Source: an uncultured Collinsella sp.
Lineage (GTDB): Bacteria > Actinomycetota > Coriobacteriia > Coriobacteriales > Coriobacteriaceae
Assembly: GCA_902491565.1 (NCBI GenBank)
Contig: CABUIE010000004.1
Location: forward strand, 1 to 64,000
Length of the DNA stretch: 64,000 nucleotides
Direction: 5' to 3'
The translations under genes and the position numbers were made by a program. The first letter of the stretch is position 1. The number at the start of each line of letters is the position of its first letter. The notes beneath the pieces were generated by a model that had not been told where the DNA came from, made no database searches, and saw nothing but the letters and a program-made list of their open reading frames with translations. Of the stretch, positions 44,307-53,768 are shown one piece after another.

Positions 44307-46934
44307 ATGAGAATCGATAAGCTAGCAATGACGTCGCGCGAGGCGTTGCAGACCGCCATGAGCACGGCTGCTGACGCGCAGGCCGGCGCGGTGGAGCCGA
44401 TTCACCTGCTGTCCGCCCTGCTCGGTGCCGGCGAGCGCAATATCTCCGTGATCATCGAGCGCATCGGTGCCGACCCGGCCCAGCTCGCACGCTCCACACA
44501 AGATGCCATCGACCACGCGCCTAAGGTTTCGGGCGAGGGTCAGCAGATGGGCCTGTCCAACGAGCTCGTCCGCATCATCGAAAAGGCCGAGAAGAAGGCC
44601 ACTAAGATGGGCGACAGCTTTGTGGTGACCGAGCATTTGCTGATGGCGCTTGCCGAGGACAAGGGCGAGGCGGGCCGTGTGCTGCGCGACGCTGGCGTTA
44701 CCAAGGAGCGTATCGAGCAGGTCTACGAGGAGCTGCGTGGCGATGACCGCGTGACGTCTGCCGAGGACAAGACTCAGTTTGAGGCCTTGGAGCAGTACGG
44801 CCGCAACATCTGCGACCTCGCCCGTGCCGGCAAGCTCGACCCGGTCATCGGTCGTACCGACGAGATTCGCCGTACCATCCAGGTCCTGTCCCGCCGCACC
44901 AAGAACAACCCCGTGCTCATTGGCGAGCCAGGCGTCGGCAAGACGGCCATCGTCGAGGGCATCGCCCAGCGTATCGTGGCCGGCGACGTGCCGAGCACGC
45001 TGCGCGATCGCGACCTCATCGAGCTCGACATGAGCGCGCTGGTCGCCGGCGCCAAGTACCGTGGCGAGTTCGAGGATCGCTTAAAGGCCGTGCTCAAGGA
45101 AGTGCAGAAGTCCGAAGGTAAGGTCATCCTGTTCATCGATGAGCTCCACACCATCGTGGGTGCGGGTGCCACCGAGGGCTCCATGGACGCCGGCAACATC
45201 CTGAAGCCGGCGCTCGCCCGTGGCGACTTGCATGCGATCGGCGCGACCACGCTCGATGAATACCGCAAGTACATTGAGAAGGACGCGGCGCTCGCCCGTC
45301 GTTTCCAGACCGTGATGGTGAGCGAGCCCACCGTCGAGGACACCATCTCGATCCTGCGTGGCCTCAAGGAAAAGTACGAGATCTTCCACGGCGTGCACAT
45401 CACCGATAGCGCGCTCGTGGCCGCCGCCGACCTCTCCGATCGCTACATTGCCGATCGCTTCCTGCCCGACAAGGCCATCGACTTGGTCGATGAGGCCGCA
45501 AGCCGCCTGCGCATGGAGCTCGACAGCATGCCAGTCGAGATCGACGCCACCACGCGTCAGCTCACCCAGCTGCAGATCGAGGAGCAGGCGCTCATGAAGG
45601 AGACCGATGACGCCTCCAAGGAGCGTCTGGAGGCCCTGCGCCAAGAGATTGCCGAGGTCCAGGAAAAGCTCAACGTGCAAAAGGCCGGCTGGCTCAACCA
45701 GAAGAACGCCATCGACCACGTGCAGGAGCTCAAGGGGCAGCTCGACGAGGCCAAGAGCGAGGAGGAGCGCGCGACGCGCAACGGCGATCTGGGCCGTGCG
45801 TCCGAGCTGCGCTACTCCGTGATCCCGGGTCTGCAGCAGCAGATTCAGGATTCCGAGGCTGCGCTTCAGGCGCAAAAGCAGCAGGACGGCGAGGGCCTGA
45901 ACGAGCAGGTGACCTCTGATGAGATCGCCGAGGTCGTGAGCGCCTGGACCGGCGTGCCCGTGTCCAAGATGATGCAGGGCGAGCTCGACAAGCTGAAGGG
46001 CTTGGAGGGCGAGCTGCATAAGCGCGTCATCGGCCAGGACGAGGCGGTCTCCGCTGTCGCCGCGGCCGTGCGCCGCAGCCGTGCGGGTCTCTCCGATCCG
46101 GACAAGCCCATCGGCAGCTTCTTCTTCCTGGGCCCCACCGGCGTGGGCAAGACCGAGCTCGCCAAGGCGCTGGCCGAGTGCCTGTTCGACGACGAGCGCG
46201 CGCTCGTGCGTATCGACATGTCCGAGTACATGGAGAAGTTCAGCGTCCAGCGTCTGATCGGTGCGCCCCCGGGATACGTGGGTTACGACGAGGGCGGCCA
46301 GCTTACCGAGGCCGTGCGCCGTCGTCCGTATTCCGTGATCTTGCTCGACGAGATGGAGAAGGCTCATCCGGATGTCTTCAACGTGCTGCTGCAGGTGCTC
46401 GACGACGGTCGTTTGACCGACGGCCAGGGTCGCCAGGTGTCCTTCAAGAACACGATCATCATCATGACGTCCAACGTGGGCTCCAAGGCTATCGCTGAGC
46501 TTTCCGGCAAGGACGAGGAGGAGATGCGCCATCAGGTCGACGCGGCCATGGCTCAGACTTTCCGCCCCGAGTTCCTCAACCGTATCGACGATATCGTGGT
46601 GTTCCATCCGCTTGGCATGGCGCAGATCGAAAAGATCGTCGATATTCAGCTCGCCGATGTCCGCGCGCGTCTGGCTAAGGAGCGCATGACGCTTGCCATC
46701 ACCCCGGCGGCCAAGCAGATGCTCGCCGTGGGTGGCCTGGACCCCGTGTTCGGTGCCCGTCCGCTCAAGCGCCTGGTCCAGCGCGAGGTCGTGGACGCCA
46801 TCGCCGCCGCCATCATCGACGGCACGGTGCGCGAGGGCGATCAGGTGACAGTCGATGTCGACAAGGACGGCGGCTTTACCGTCGCGTGCGATAACACGCC
46901 GGCGGCCACCTACGAGGTTCCCGACGCCGAGTAG
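44307..46934 (+). CDS. clpB: Disaggregase ClpB
   Basis: 875-aa Hsp100 that pulls proteins out of aggregates with DnaK. N-terminal Clp_N repeats (~1-145), first AAA domain with GEPGVGKTAIVEG and LFIDELH, a long coiled-coil middle domain (~400-520), second AAA domain with GPTGVGKTELAKALAE and VILLDEMEKAH, and the C-terminal D2-small domain. AGAGAGGTGATTCC precedes the ATG. A dnaK-like control element upstream suggests shared HspR control. Confidence 0.97.
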   Translation: MRIDKLAMTSREALQTAMSTAADAQAGAVEPIHLLSALLGAGERNISVIIERIGADPAQLARSTQDAIDHAPKVSGEGQQMGLSNELVRIIEKAEKKATKMGDSFVVTEHLLMALAEDKGEAGRVLRDAGVTKERIEQVYEELRGDDRVTSAEDKTQFEALEQYGRNICDLARAGKLDPVIGRTDEIRRTIQVLSRRTKNNPVLIGEPGVGKTAIVEGIAQRIVAGDVPSTLRDRDLIELDMSALVAGAKYRGEFEDRLKAVLKEVQKSEGKVILFIDELHTIVGAGATEGSMDAGNILKPALARGDLHAIGATTLDEYRKYIEKDAALARRFQTVMVSEPTVEDTISILRGLKEKYEIFHGVHITDSALVAAADLSDRYIADRFLPDKAIDLVDEAASRLRMELDSMPVEIDATTRQLTQLQIEEQALMKETDDASKERLEALRQEIAEVQEKLNVQKAGWLNQKNAIDHVQELKGQLDEAKSEEERATRNGDLGRASELRYSVIPGLQQQIQDSEAALQAQKQQDGEGLNEQVTSDEIAEVVSAWTGVPVSKMMQGELDKLKGLEGELHKRVIGQDEAVSAVAAAVRRSRAGLSDPDKPIGSFFFLGPTGVGKTELAKALAECLFDDERALVRIDMSEYMEKFSVQRLIGAPPGYVGYDEGGQLTEAVRRRPYSVILLDEMEKAHPDVFNVLLQVLDDGRLTDGQGRQVSFKNTIIIMTSNVGSKAIAELSGKDEEEMRHQVDAAMAQTFRPEFLNRIDDIVVFHPLGMAQIEKIVDIQLADVRARLAKERMTLAITPAAKQMLAVGGLDPVFGARPLKRLVQREVVDAIAAAIIDGTVREGDQVTVDVDKDGGFTVACDNTPAATYEVPDAE

Positions 46935-46978
46935 ATTTTGGGCCATGCCTTAAAATCTGCCAGCCGTCTCTAAATGCC

Positions 46979-47015
46979 AAGGGCGGCGGATCCAATTGGG
47001 TCCGCCGCCCTTTTT
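46979..47015 (+). terminator. Rho-independent terminator after clpB
   Basis: AAGGGCGGCGGA (46979-46990) pairs with TCCGCCGCCCTT (47001-47012), followed by more T. Confidence 0.92.
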
Positions 47016-47067
47016 CGTGCGACAATCGTTGATGTTGAGCATGAGTACATGGCAAGGAGATATGCAG

Positions 47068-47241
47068 ATGAAAGACGAGATCAAAACAAGTGCGCCGGCG
47101 CCCAAGCCCACGTCCAAACCGGCGTCCAAGCCACGCGACCCCTACATCCGTGCCGAGAACGAGGACGACGACGGCTACGATCCCTACAGCGATCGCCGCC
47201 CCGAGCGCGAGCCGATGTTCGAAGCCGACCCCTGGCGCTAG
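47068..47241 (+). CDS. Small Pro/Asp-rich protein
   Basis: 57 residues: a Lys-Pro-Ala stretch (SAPAPKPTSKPASKPRD) then an acidic, aromatic tail (NEDDDGYDPYSDRRPEREP). AAGGAG eight bases before ATG 47068 is a good ribosome site. Low complexity suggests a disordered protein. The last bases overlap the 3' end of the convergent gene. Family unknown; existence is likely but unproved. Confidence 0.5.
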   Translation: MKDEIKTSAPAPKPTSKPASKPRDPYIRAENEDDDGYDPYSDRRPEREPMFEADPWR

Positions 47242-48734
47242 TCCTGGGCTTTGATACTCGGCAGGAGAATCTGGGCGAGGTAGTCGGTCTCGAGTTTGGT
47301 CGCGGCGTCGGCTTTGCCGTCTTTGCCGACCAGTACGTTCTTGATCTGGCTATAGGTGTAGCGGTTGCCGGTCGTGAGCTCGACAAGTTCAATGGCCGTG
47401 TCCATGGGGTAGGTCGACACGGGATCTTGCGTCCGTCCGTTGATGGTCTGGGGCACCACGTACGGATAGACGGGGCCGCTGGCGTAGACGGTATAACCGT
47501 TGCCTAGGTTGGCCGCACCCAAAACCGCATCGCCCTCATCGGGCGTAAAGCTCTCGCTCTCGCGCACCGCGACGAGCGTCACGATCGGCGTATCGCTGTC
47601 GCCGGCAAGATAGATGCATAGTGTGCTGCCATTCTGCCAAGTCTCGACCTTGCCGTACCACTCGACGGGGATATCGAGCTGGTAAAGGTCGGTTGCCTTG
47701 TGACGGGCGTCGGCATCACGGGCCGCCTGTGCCTTTTGCGCGCTCACGGCATTGACGGCGGCGTCGCGCCGCGCGGTTGCCGCCTGCTGGAGTACCTTGG
47801 CGGTGGCGGCGGAGCTCGCACCGCCCTCCTCGGCATACTTGGCGGCGGCATCGATCTGGTCGTCGGTTACCGTGTCGGCCGAAGGCACCTTGAGCTTAAA
47901 GGTAGCCTGGGCACTTAAATCCTGTTCATCGCTCTTAACGGTGACCTGCGTCTTGGTGGTCGGGACGGTATAGATGGTGCCGTCGGCCGCGATGGGGGAG
48001 GCGGCGATGGAGAGCGTGTAATCGCCGGGCAGCAGTTTGATGCCGCGGCCGTGCTCGTCAACATAGAGCGTTTCGCTCACGGAGGAGCCGTCAGAATCCT
48101 GACCGCTCACCTGTACGGGAATCTTGGAGCCAGTGGAACAGTCGAGGCCCGCGGCATGCACGCCAATCTGCACTGACATCATCGTGTGGGCATTGGCGGC
48201 GACAGTGGCAGCCTGCTCTTGCTGATATCCGTTCCAGGCAGCATAGCCTGCACCGCCGGCGACGAGCGCGACGGCCACGACACCGGCGACCATCAGATTG
48301 CGGCGCTTGGGCGACATCTTACGGTGACGAACCTCGGCTTCGCGTGCCGAAGGAACGGACGGTAGGGGAATATCGCCCATGGCGATGGTCTCGTCCACGG
48401 CAGGCGCAGAGCCTAAGCCAGGGAGCTCGCGGGTCAGCGAATCTTCGGCCGGCAAGTTGTCGAGCAAGATGGTTTCCTCGCTCGTGTCGGATCCGGGCTG
48501 GTCGTCGGCCTCGCTTTCGGTGTCTTCGTGATCTGCCTCATCCTCGGCAGGCTCAACGTCGCCTGTATCCTGATCATCGGGCTGCGCCTCGATTTCCGGC
48601 TCATCCTGCACATCAACGCCCGAATCGTCAAACGCAATCTCATCGAGTGAAATCCGGTCTAAGCTCTCCAAGGCCTCAGCGCAAGCTTCTGCATCTTGGG
48701 CCGCATCCTCTTGACCCATCGTCTCATCTTTCAT
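47238..48734 (-). CDS. Acidic single-pass membrane protein, unknown
   Basis: 498 residues. A cytoplasmic N-terminal third rich in Asp and Glu (including TILLDNLPAEDSLTRELPG), a basic stretch MSPKRRNLM, one membrane helix (VAGVVAVALVAGGAGYAAW, ~150), and an extracellular part with a carboxypeptidase-regulatory-like beta segment (LYVDEHGRGIKLLPGDYTLSI), an Ala-rich helix, and a C-terminal domain (LDIPVEWYGKVETWQNG...) also seen in Gram-positive surface proteins. ATG 48734 has GGGGGAT ahead. The layout suggests a sensor or envelope protein; no firm function. Confidence 0.75.
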   Translation of the reverse strand: MKDETMGQEDAAQDAEACAEALESLDRISLDEIAFDDSGVDVQDEPEIEAQPDDQDTGDVEPAEDEADHEDTESEADDQPGSDTSEETILLDNLPAEDSLTRELPGLGSAPAVDETIAMGDIPLPSVPSAREAEVRHRKMSPKRRNLMVAGVVAVALVAGGAGYAAWNGYQQEQAATVAANAHTMMSVQIGVHAAGLDCSTGSKIPVQVSGQDSDGSSVSETLYVDEHGRGIKLLPGDYTLSIAASPIAADGTIYTVPTTKTQVTVKSDEQDLSAQATFKLKVPSADTVTDDQIDAAAKYAEEGGASSAATAKVLQQAATARRDAAVNAVSAQKAQAARDADARHKATDLYQLDIPVEWYGKVETWQNGSTLCIYLAGDSDTPIVTLVAVRESESFTPDEGDAVLGAANLGNGYTVYASGPVYPYVVPQTINGRTQDPVSTYPMDTAIELVELTTGNRYTYSQIKNVLVGKDGKADAATKLETDYLAQILLPSIKAQD

Positions 48735-48862
48735 ATATCCCCCAAGCTCAATATCGGGACAACACTGTACCCAAAAACGGGACCCCATAGAGCCGCCGTA
48801 TGATTTGAAATCCGATTTTATATATGCGCATGTTTTTGAATAGATGAATAAGACGCAACGAC

Positions 48863-48901
48863 AAAAGCCCCCGGAAAGCGAGTGAAACGCTTTCCGGGGG
48901 C
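48863..48901 (-). terminator. Terminator after the DUF5692-like gene
   Basis: GCCCCCGGAAAGCG (48867-48880) pairs perfectly with its complement (48888-48901), a 14-bp stem. In the minus direction TTTT follows. Confidence 0.88.
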
Positions 48902-48970
48902 TCTGCGAGACATTGGATTGAAAATCCTGGCGGGCGGGCCTATGCCCAAGCGCCAACAGCGACCAACATG

Positions 48971-49978
48971 TTACTCGGCGTGAGCGTAATCAACCTTGGC
49001 GCGGCGAGCGGTGGCCTTCTCCCAATCGCTGGTGCCCTCAAAGACATCCTGCTTGTAGGGATTGCGGCCGAGCTTCTTGGCGCGGTAGGCGATGTAGATG
49101 ATCGCGGCGACGTTGGCGACCAGTGCGGCGATTGAGACCGCGGTAGCGGCGCCGGGGTCGAGCGTGGAGTGGGTCACAAAGATGGACTCCTCCTGGAAGT
49201 ACGGGAACACCTGGGCAAACATGCACCAAATAGCCAGTGTAAAGGCGCGGTTCTGGATCCAGCCGCCCTTGTTCCAGATAAAGGCGGCGACGGTGGGCGC
49301 CAGCAGCAGCGCAAAGCCGCAGAACCAGGAGTGGGTGGGCAGGCAGTTGTAGGTGTAGCAGAAGTTCCAGATATCGTAGGCGATAATGTAGACCCAGGTC
49401 ATATCGGGCCACAGCATGTCGGTCTGATCCTCGGAGGCGTAGACGCTCCACCAACCGGTCATGCAGAAGATGTTGATGATACCGGCGATGCCGTTGAACA
49501 CGTTGTTCCAGCCGGCAAGCTGCGTGGCACCCTCGGAGGTGACCCAGGTGGACTGGCCCAGGACAAAGAAGTGATAGGCGCTCTCGAAGTCGGACACGAC
49601 GGCGATCATGATGTTGATGGCGACGATCACAAACGGCCATGCACGGAACCAATGCGCCTTGCCGATCTTGCCCCACTGGTACTTAATGGCAATGAAGCCC
49701 CAGCAACCGGCCAGCGCCGCGTACACCTTGGCGTAGTGGAACCAGCTGTTCTGGTACACGTGGGTGGGGTTGGTGAGCGCCCACTCGGCACCCTGCGAAA
49801 CGCCCACGGCGATGGCGACGCAGTAGATAGTCATGGCCAGCGGAGCCACGCCAAAGATGATTGCCGCGCCCAGCTTGGTGCGGCGGCCGACCTCATTGAG
49901 CACGATCAGGCCAATAAAGACCATGGCCCAGCCGGCCCAGTGGATAAGGGTATCGCTACCCCAAACATCGAACAGCAT
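48971..49978 (-). CDS. Polytopic membrane protein, DUF5692-like
   Basis: 335 residues with about nine to ten membrane helices, rich in Trp and aromatic residues (NSWFHYAKVYAALAGCWGFI, WPDMTWVYIIAYDIWNFCYT). It resembles the DUF5692 family from memory; no function is established. AAAGGAGAG before the ATG fixes the start. It lies downstream of the tetR gene on the same strand and opposite a large flavoprotein gene, so TetR may control it together with that oxidoreductase, for example as transporter plus redox enzyme. Confidence 0.8.
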   Translation of the reverse strand: MLFDVWGSDTLIHWAGWAMVFIGLIVLNEVGRRTKLGAAIIFGVAPLAMTIYCVAIAVGVSQGAEWALTNPTHVYQNSWFHYAKVYAALAGCWGFIAIKYQWGKIGKAHWFRAWPFVIVAINIMIAVVSDFESAYHFFVLGQSTWVTSEGATQLAGWNNVFNGIAGIINIFCMTGWWSVYASEDQTDMLWPDMTWVYIIAYDIWNFCYTYNCLPTHSWFCGFALLLAPTVAAFIWNKGGWIQNRAFTLAIWCMFAQVFPYFQEESIFVTHSTLDPGAATAVSIAALVANVAAIIYIAYRAKKLGRNPYKQDVFEGTSDWEKATARRAKVDYAHAE

Positions 49979-50041
49979 GCTGCTCTCCTTTCACACGCCC
50001 GCGGCCCCTCTTCCGATCGCGGGCAGTTTGGCCAAATGTCG

Positions 50042-50704
50042 TCAGTTCTGGGGCTTGCGCTCCGGATACTTGGCGGTATAGCCCTCGATGTGGAGTGTCG
50101 AGGCGATGATTTCCTTGACCGTCTCGTCGGGCACATCGGGGTGCGTGCGGATATACATCAACAACCCCATGATGAGGGTGTAGAACGTCTCGTAGACATG
50201 GTCGATGCGTAGCTCATGATGGGTGACAAAATCCACCACGGTGGTGTCGCAGATATACTGCGCCACGCGCTGGACCACGTTGTGCAAAAAACCGCCGTAG
50301 AGCGCGCCACTGCTTGAGGTGAGCGTACTCGGCAGCTCGTGGCCGCTGGCGACCAGACGCTTAAAGAGCGGGGCGACGGTGTCGAGCGCGCCCTCGATAT
50401 CGCCAACGGTGCGGCTGGCATTCCACTGCTCGAGCTCGGAGATAAAACCGTCGATTGCCTCGTCCATGACGGCGGTGACGGCGGCGTCCATATCGGCAAA
50501 GTAGTGGTAGAACAGCGAGCGCGTGCAGCCGGCTCGCTTGGTCACGGCCGAGACGGATAGATGCGACACGCCCAGCTCGGAGCTCACGGTGCGCACGGCG
50601 GCGAGAATCTCGCGACGGCGCTCGTCGCCCGTCAGGCGCTTTGCCGCGCTGTCGGGCGCGGGGACGGCGTCGGCTACAGAAGTGTTCGCTGCATTATCGC
50701 TCAT
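50042..50704 (-). CDS. TetR-family transcriptional regulator
   Basis: 220 residues: a TetR helix-turn-helix (EILAAVRTVSSELGVSHLSVSAVTKRAGCTRSLFYHYF) and a helical ligand-binding part of unknown ligand. ATG 50704 is chosen; the six-residue extension to 50722 is possible. It is divergent from the flavoprotein gene and 63 bp upstream of the DUF5692-like gene. Two 15-bp palindromes in the divergent gap are its likely operators. Confidence 0.9.
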   Translation of the reverse strand: MSDNAANTSVADAVPAPDSAAKRLTGDERRREILAAVRTVSSELGVSHLSVSAVTKRAGCTRSLFYHYFADMDAAVTAVMDEAIDGFISELEQWNASRTVGDIEGALDTVAPLFKRLVASGHELPSTLTSSSGALYGGFLHNVVQRVAQYICDTTVVDFVTHHELRIDHVYETFYTLIMGLLMYIRTHPDVPDETVKEIIASTLHIEGYTAKYPERKPQN

Positions 50705-50763
50705 GCGCTTGCCGCCTTTCATCCGTTTGAGCCCGACCGTTCGCCTAACAGTCTTGAATATTG

Positions 50764-50801
50764 TTGACGGTTCGTCAATACTATTTTTGACACAATGTCA
50801 A
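50764..50801. promoter_or_regulatory. Twin TTGAC-N5-GTCAA operators
   Basis: TTGACGGTTCGTCAA (50764-50778) and TTGACACAATGTCAA (50787-50801) lie 23 bp apart centre to centre in the gap between tetR and the flavoprotein gene. Size and symmetry fit binding of two TetR dimers. Confidence 0.7.
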
Positions 50802-50894
50802 CTAATGGCGGGTGAACGGCATGGGGGCATGTCCGGCCTGCAAAAAAGAGGGGTGCTGCGGCCTCGTCGGACTGCGGCAAGAGAAGGGACAACC

Positions 50895-53672
50895 ATGATT
50901 CTCAATGGACCGGGAATTAGCTACACCGAGCCCGACATCGGTTCGGAGTTCGTGCCGCCGCTGCCGGAACATCCGCGCGAGGCAATCGTCAAGCTGTGCG
51001 AGCACTGCACTAACCGTCTGCTGCATCGCGACGAGCTGCTGGGCTACGAGTACTGGTCGTTTGCCGAGGCCGCGACCGATGAGCAGGCCGAGGTGCTCTG
51101 CAAGATGAAGATGCGTCGTCCCTACACGCTGCCCGAGATGGTCAAGCTCACCGGCATGCCCGAGGCCCAGATTGAGAAGATGCTCGACGACATGAGCTAC
51201 ACGGGTCTGCTCGAGTACAACTGGGAAAATCCCGAGCGCGCCAAGCAGTGGGTGCTGCCCATGCTGGTACCGGGTTCCGCCGAGTTCCTCAACATGCGCG
51301 TGAGCCAGCTCGAGGAGCACCCGGTCTATGCCAAGTTCTTTGAGCAGGCGTCCAAGGGACCGCTGTCCAAGGCCACGCCGATGGTGCCGCCCGGAGGCGC
51401 CGGCATCGGCATGCACGTCATTCCGGTCGAGAAGGCCATCGACGCCGCGAGCACCTCGGTGCCGATCGAGCATATCGAGCACTGGCTCGACAAATACGAT
51501 GGCAAATATGCCGCTAGCACCTGCAGCTGCCGCGCGAGCCGTCGCGTGATGGGTGAGGGCTGCGCCGACGACCCCGCCGATTGGTGCATCGCCGTGGGCG
51601 ATATGGCCGACTATGTGGTTGAGACCGACCGCGGCCATTACGTGACGCGCGACGAGGTCTACGACATCCTGCGCCAGGCCGAGGACAACGGCTTTGTGCA
51701 CCAGATCACCAATATCGACGGCGAGAACAAGATCTTCGCTATCTGCAACTGCAACGTCAACGTGTGTTATGCCCTGCGCACCTCTCAGCTGTTCAACACG
51801 CCCAACCTGTCGCGCTCGGCCTATGTCGCCAAGGTCGAGAAGGACAAGTGCGTTGCCTGCGGTCGCTGCGTTGAGGTGTGCCCGGCCGGCGCCGCCAAGC
51901 TCGGCCAGAAGCTCTGCAGCAAAAAGGCCGGCGGACAGGTGCCCGAGTATCCGCGCCAGGAGCTGCCCGACGCCACCAAATGGGATCACACCAAGTGGTC
52001 GCCCAACTACCGCAACGACAACCGTATCGAGACGCATGAGTCCGGCACCGCTCCCTGCAAGACGGCCTGCCCCGCGCACGTTGCCGTTCAGGGCTATTTG
52101 AAGCTCGCGGCTCAGGGTCGCTATGACGAGGCCCTAGCACTCATTAAGCGCGAGAACCCGCTGCCCGCTATCTGCGGCCGTGTGTGCAACCGCCGCTGTG
52201 AGGATGCCTGCACCCGCGGCCGTGTGGACGCCGCCGTGGCCATCGACGAGGTCAAGAAGTTTATCGCCCAGCGCGATCTGGATGCCGCGACCCGCTATGT
52301 CCCACCTGTGGTGACGCCGACGCGCGCTGGCGGCTTCGATCAGAAGATTGCCATTATCGGTGCCGGTCCGGCCGGCCTGTCCTGTGCCTTCTATCTGGCC
52401 GAGAAGGGCTACAAGCCCGTCGTATTCGAGAAGAACGAGCACCCGGGCGGCATGCTCACCTACGGTATTCCCAGCTTTAAGCTGCAGAAGGATGTTATCG
52501 AGGCCGAGGTCGAGGTCATTCGCCTGATGGGTGCCGAGTTCCGCTATGGCGTGGAAGTCGGTCGAGACGTGACGCTCGACGAGCTGCGCGCGCAGGGCTT
52601 TAAGGCCTTCTACGTTGCCATTGGCTGCCAGGGCGGCCGCCTCGCCGGTATTCCGGGTGAGGATGCCGAGGACGTGGCCGTGGCCGTCGACTTTTTGCGC
52701 GAGGTCAACAGTGGCAAGATCGACGCGCTGCCCGGCCGCACCATTGTGGTGGGCGGCGGCAACGTGGCCATCGACGTTGCCCGCAACGCCTGCCGTCTGG
52801 GCTCTGAGCATGTTGAGATGTTCTGCCTGGAGAGCGAGGCCCAGATGCCCGCCAGCGAGGAGGAGCGTCGCGAGGCCGTTGAGGACGGCGCTCACATCAG
52901 CTGTGGCTGGGGCCCCAAGGAGATTCACTTGGACGAGGCCGGTCGTGTGTGCGGTATCACCTTCAAGCGCTGCACGCGTGTCTTTGACGACGAAGGCCGT
53001 TTTGCGCCCGAGTACGACGAGAACGATCTGCGCCGCGTCGATGCCGATCGTGTCGTCATGTCGATCGGGCAGTCCATTGTGTGGGGCGACCTGCTGGCTG
53101 GCTCCAAGGTGGAGCTCGGCCGCGGCCAGGGTGCCCTTGCCGATCCCCAGACCTATCAGACCGCCGAGTCCGACATCTTTGTGGGCGGCGACGTCTACAC
53201 CGGCCCCAGCTTTGCCATCGACGCTATCGCCGCCGGCCACGAGGCCGCGGTGTCCATCCATCGCTTTGTGCAGCCGGGCTCCACGCTCACCATCGGCCGC
53301 AATCAGCGCCGCTACACCGCGCTCGACCGCGACGACGTTGTGCTCGAGAGCTACGACAACGCGAGCCGCGAGGTTGCGCATGTGGACCGCGAACGCGAGA
53401 AGGCTGCGCCGTTTAGCGAGTATGTTGAGACCTTTACCGAGGAGCAGGTGCGCGCCGAGACCGCCCGTTGCCTGGGCTGCGGCGCCTCGATCGTCGACCC
53501 CAACAAGTGCATCGGCTGCGGCCTGTGCACCACCAAGTGCGCGTTCGACGCCATCCATCTGGATCGCGACCGCCCCGAGTGCTCAACGATGGTCAAATAC
53601 GAGCAAAAGCTCCCAAGCCTTGGCAAGTATGCTCTAAAGCGTGCCATCAAGATTAAATTTGGTCGTAAATAG
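50895..53672 (+). CDS. Large iron-sulfur flavoprotein oxidoreductase (GltD-like)
   Basis: 925 residues. An N-terminal ~330-residue part carries Cys motifs (LCEHCTN, CSCRASRR, CNCNVNVC), followed by a ferredoxin motif (CVACGRCVEVCPAG), a GltD-type cysteine domain (CKTACPAHVAVQGY, CGRVCNRRCEDAC), a FAD site (IAIIGAGPAGLSCAFYLAEKG), a pyridine-nucleotide site (IVVGGGNVAIDVARNA), GGDVYTGP, and C-terminal cluster cysteines (CLGCGAS, CIGCGLCTTKCAFDA). It looks like an NAD(P)H-linked electron-transfer enzyme with several Fe-S clusters. The substrate is unknown. ATG 50895 with AGAAGGGAC ahead is preferred; the frame upstream is noise. Likely TetR-controlled. Confidence 0.88.
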   Translation: MILNGPGISYTEPDIGSEFVPPLPEHPREAIVKLCEHCTNRLLHRDELLGYEYWSFAEAATDEQAEVLCKMKMRRPYTLPEMVKLTGMPEAQIEKMLDDMSYTGLLEYNWENPERAKQWVLPMLVPGSAEFLNMRVSQLEEHPVYAKFFEQASKGPLSKATPMVPPGGAGIGMHVIPVEKAIDAASTSVPIEHIEHWLDKYDGKYAASTCSCRASRRVMGEGCADDPADWCIAVGDMADYVVETDRGHYVTRDEVYDILRQAEDNGFVHQITNIDGENKIFAICNCNVNVCYALRTSQLFNTPNLSRSAYVAKVEKDKCVACGRCVEVCPAGAAKLGQKLCSKKAGGQVPEYPRQELPDATKWDHTKWSPNYRNDNRIETHESGTAPCKTACPAHVAVQGYLKLAAQGRYDEALALIKRENPLPAICGRVCNRRCEDACTRGRVDAAVAIDEVKKFIAQRDLDAATRYVPPVVTPTRAGGFDQKIAIIGAGPAGLSCAFYLAEKGYKPVVFEKNEHPGGMLTYGIPSFKLQKDVIEAEVEVIRLMGAEFRYGVEVGRDVTLDELRAQGFKAFYVAIGCQGGRLAGIPGEDAEDVAVAVDFLREVNSGKIDALPGRTIVVGGGNVAIDVARNACRLGSEHVEMFCLESEAQMPASEEERREAVEDGAHISCGWGPKEIHLDEAGRVCGITFKRCTRVFDDEGRFAPEYDENDLRRVDADRVVMSIGQSIVWGDLLAGSKVELGRGQGALADPQTYQTAESDIFVGGDVYTGPSFAIDAIAAGHEAAVSIHRFVQPGSTLTIGRNQRRYTALDRDDVVLESYDNASREVAHVDREREKAAPFSEYVETFTEEQVRAETARCLGCGASIVDPNKCIGCGLCTTKCAFDAIHLDRDRPECSTMVKYEQKLPSLGKYALKRAIKIKFGRK

Positions 53673-53768
53673 GTAGCCATGGCGGGTAAGGGGACGGCGC
53701 AGACTAGATCTCGTCGTCCCCTTGCTTTGAGTTTGCATCGAATCAACCTCTGCAGAAAGGGTTTCGCC

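Noticed and set aside
45081..46946. 621-codon frame antisense to clpB
   Set aside because: Mirror of the clpB reading frame. No ribosome site or family features.
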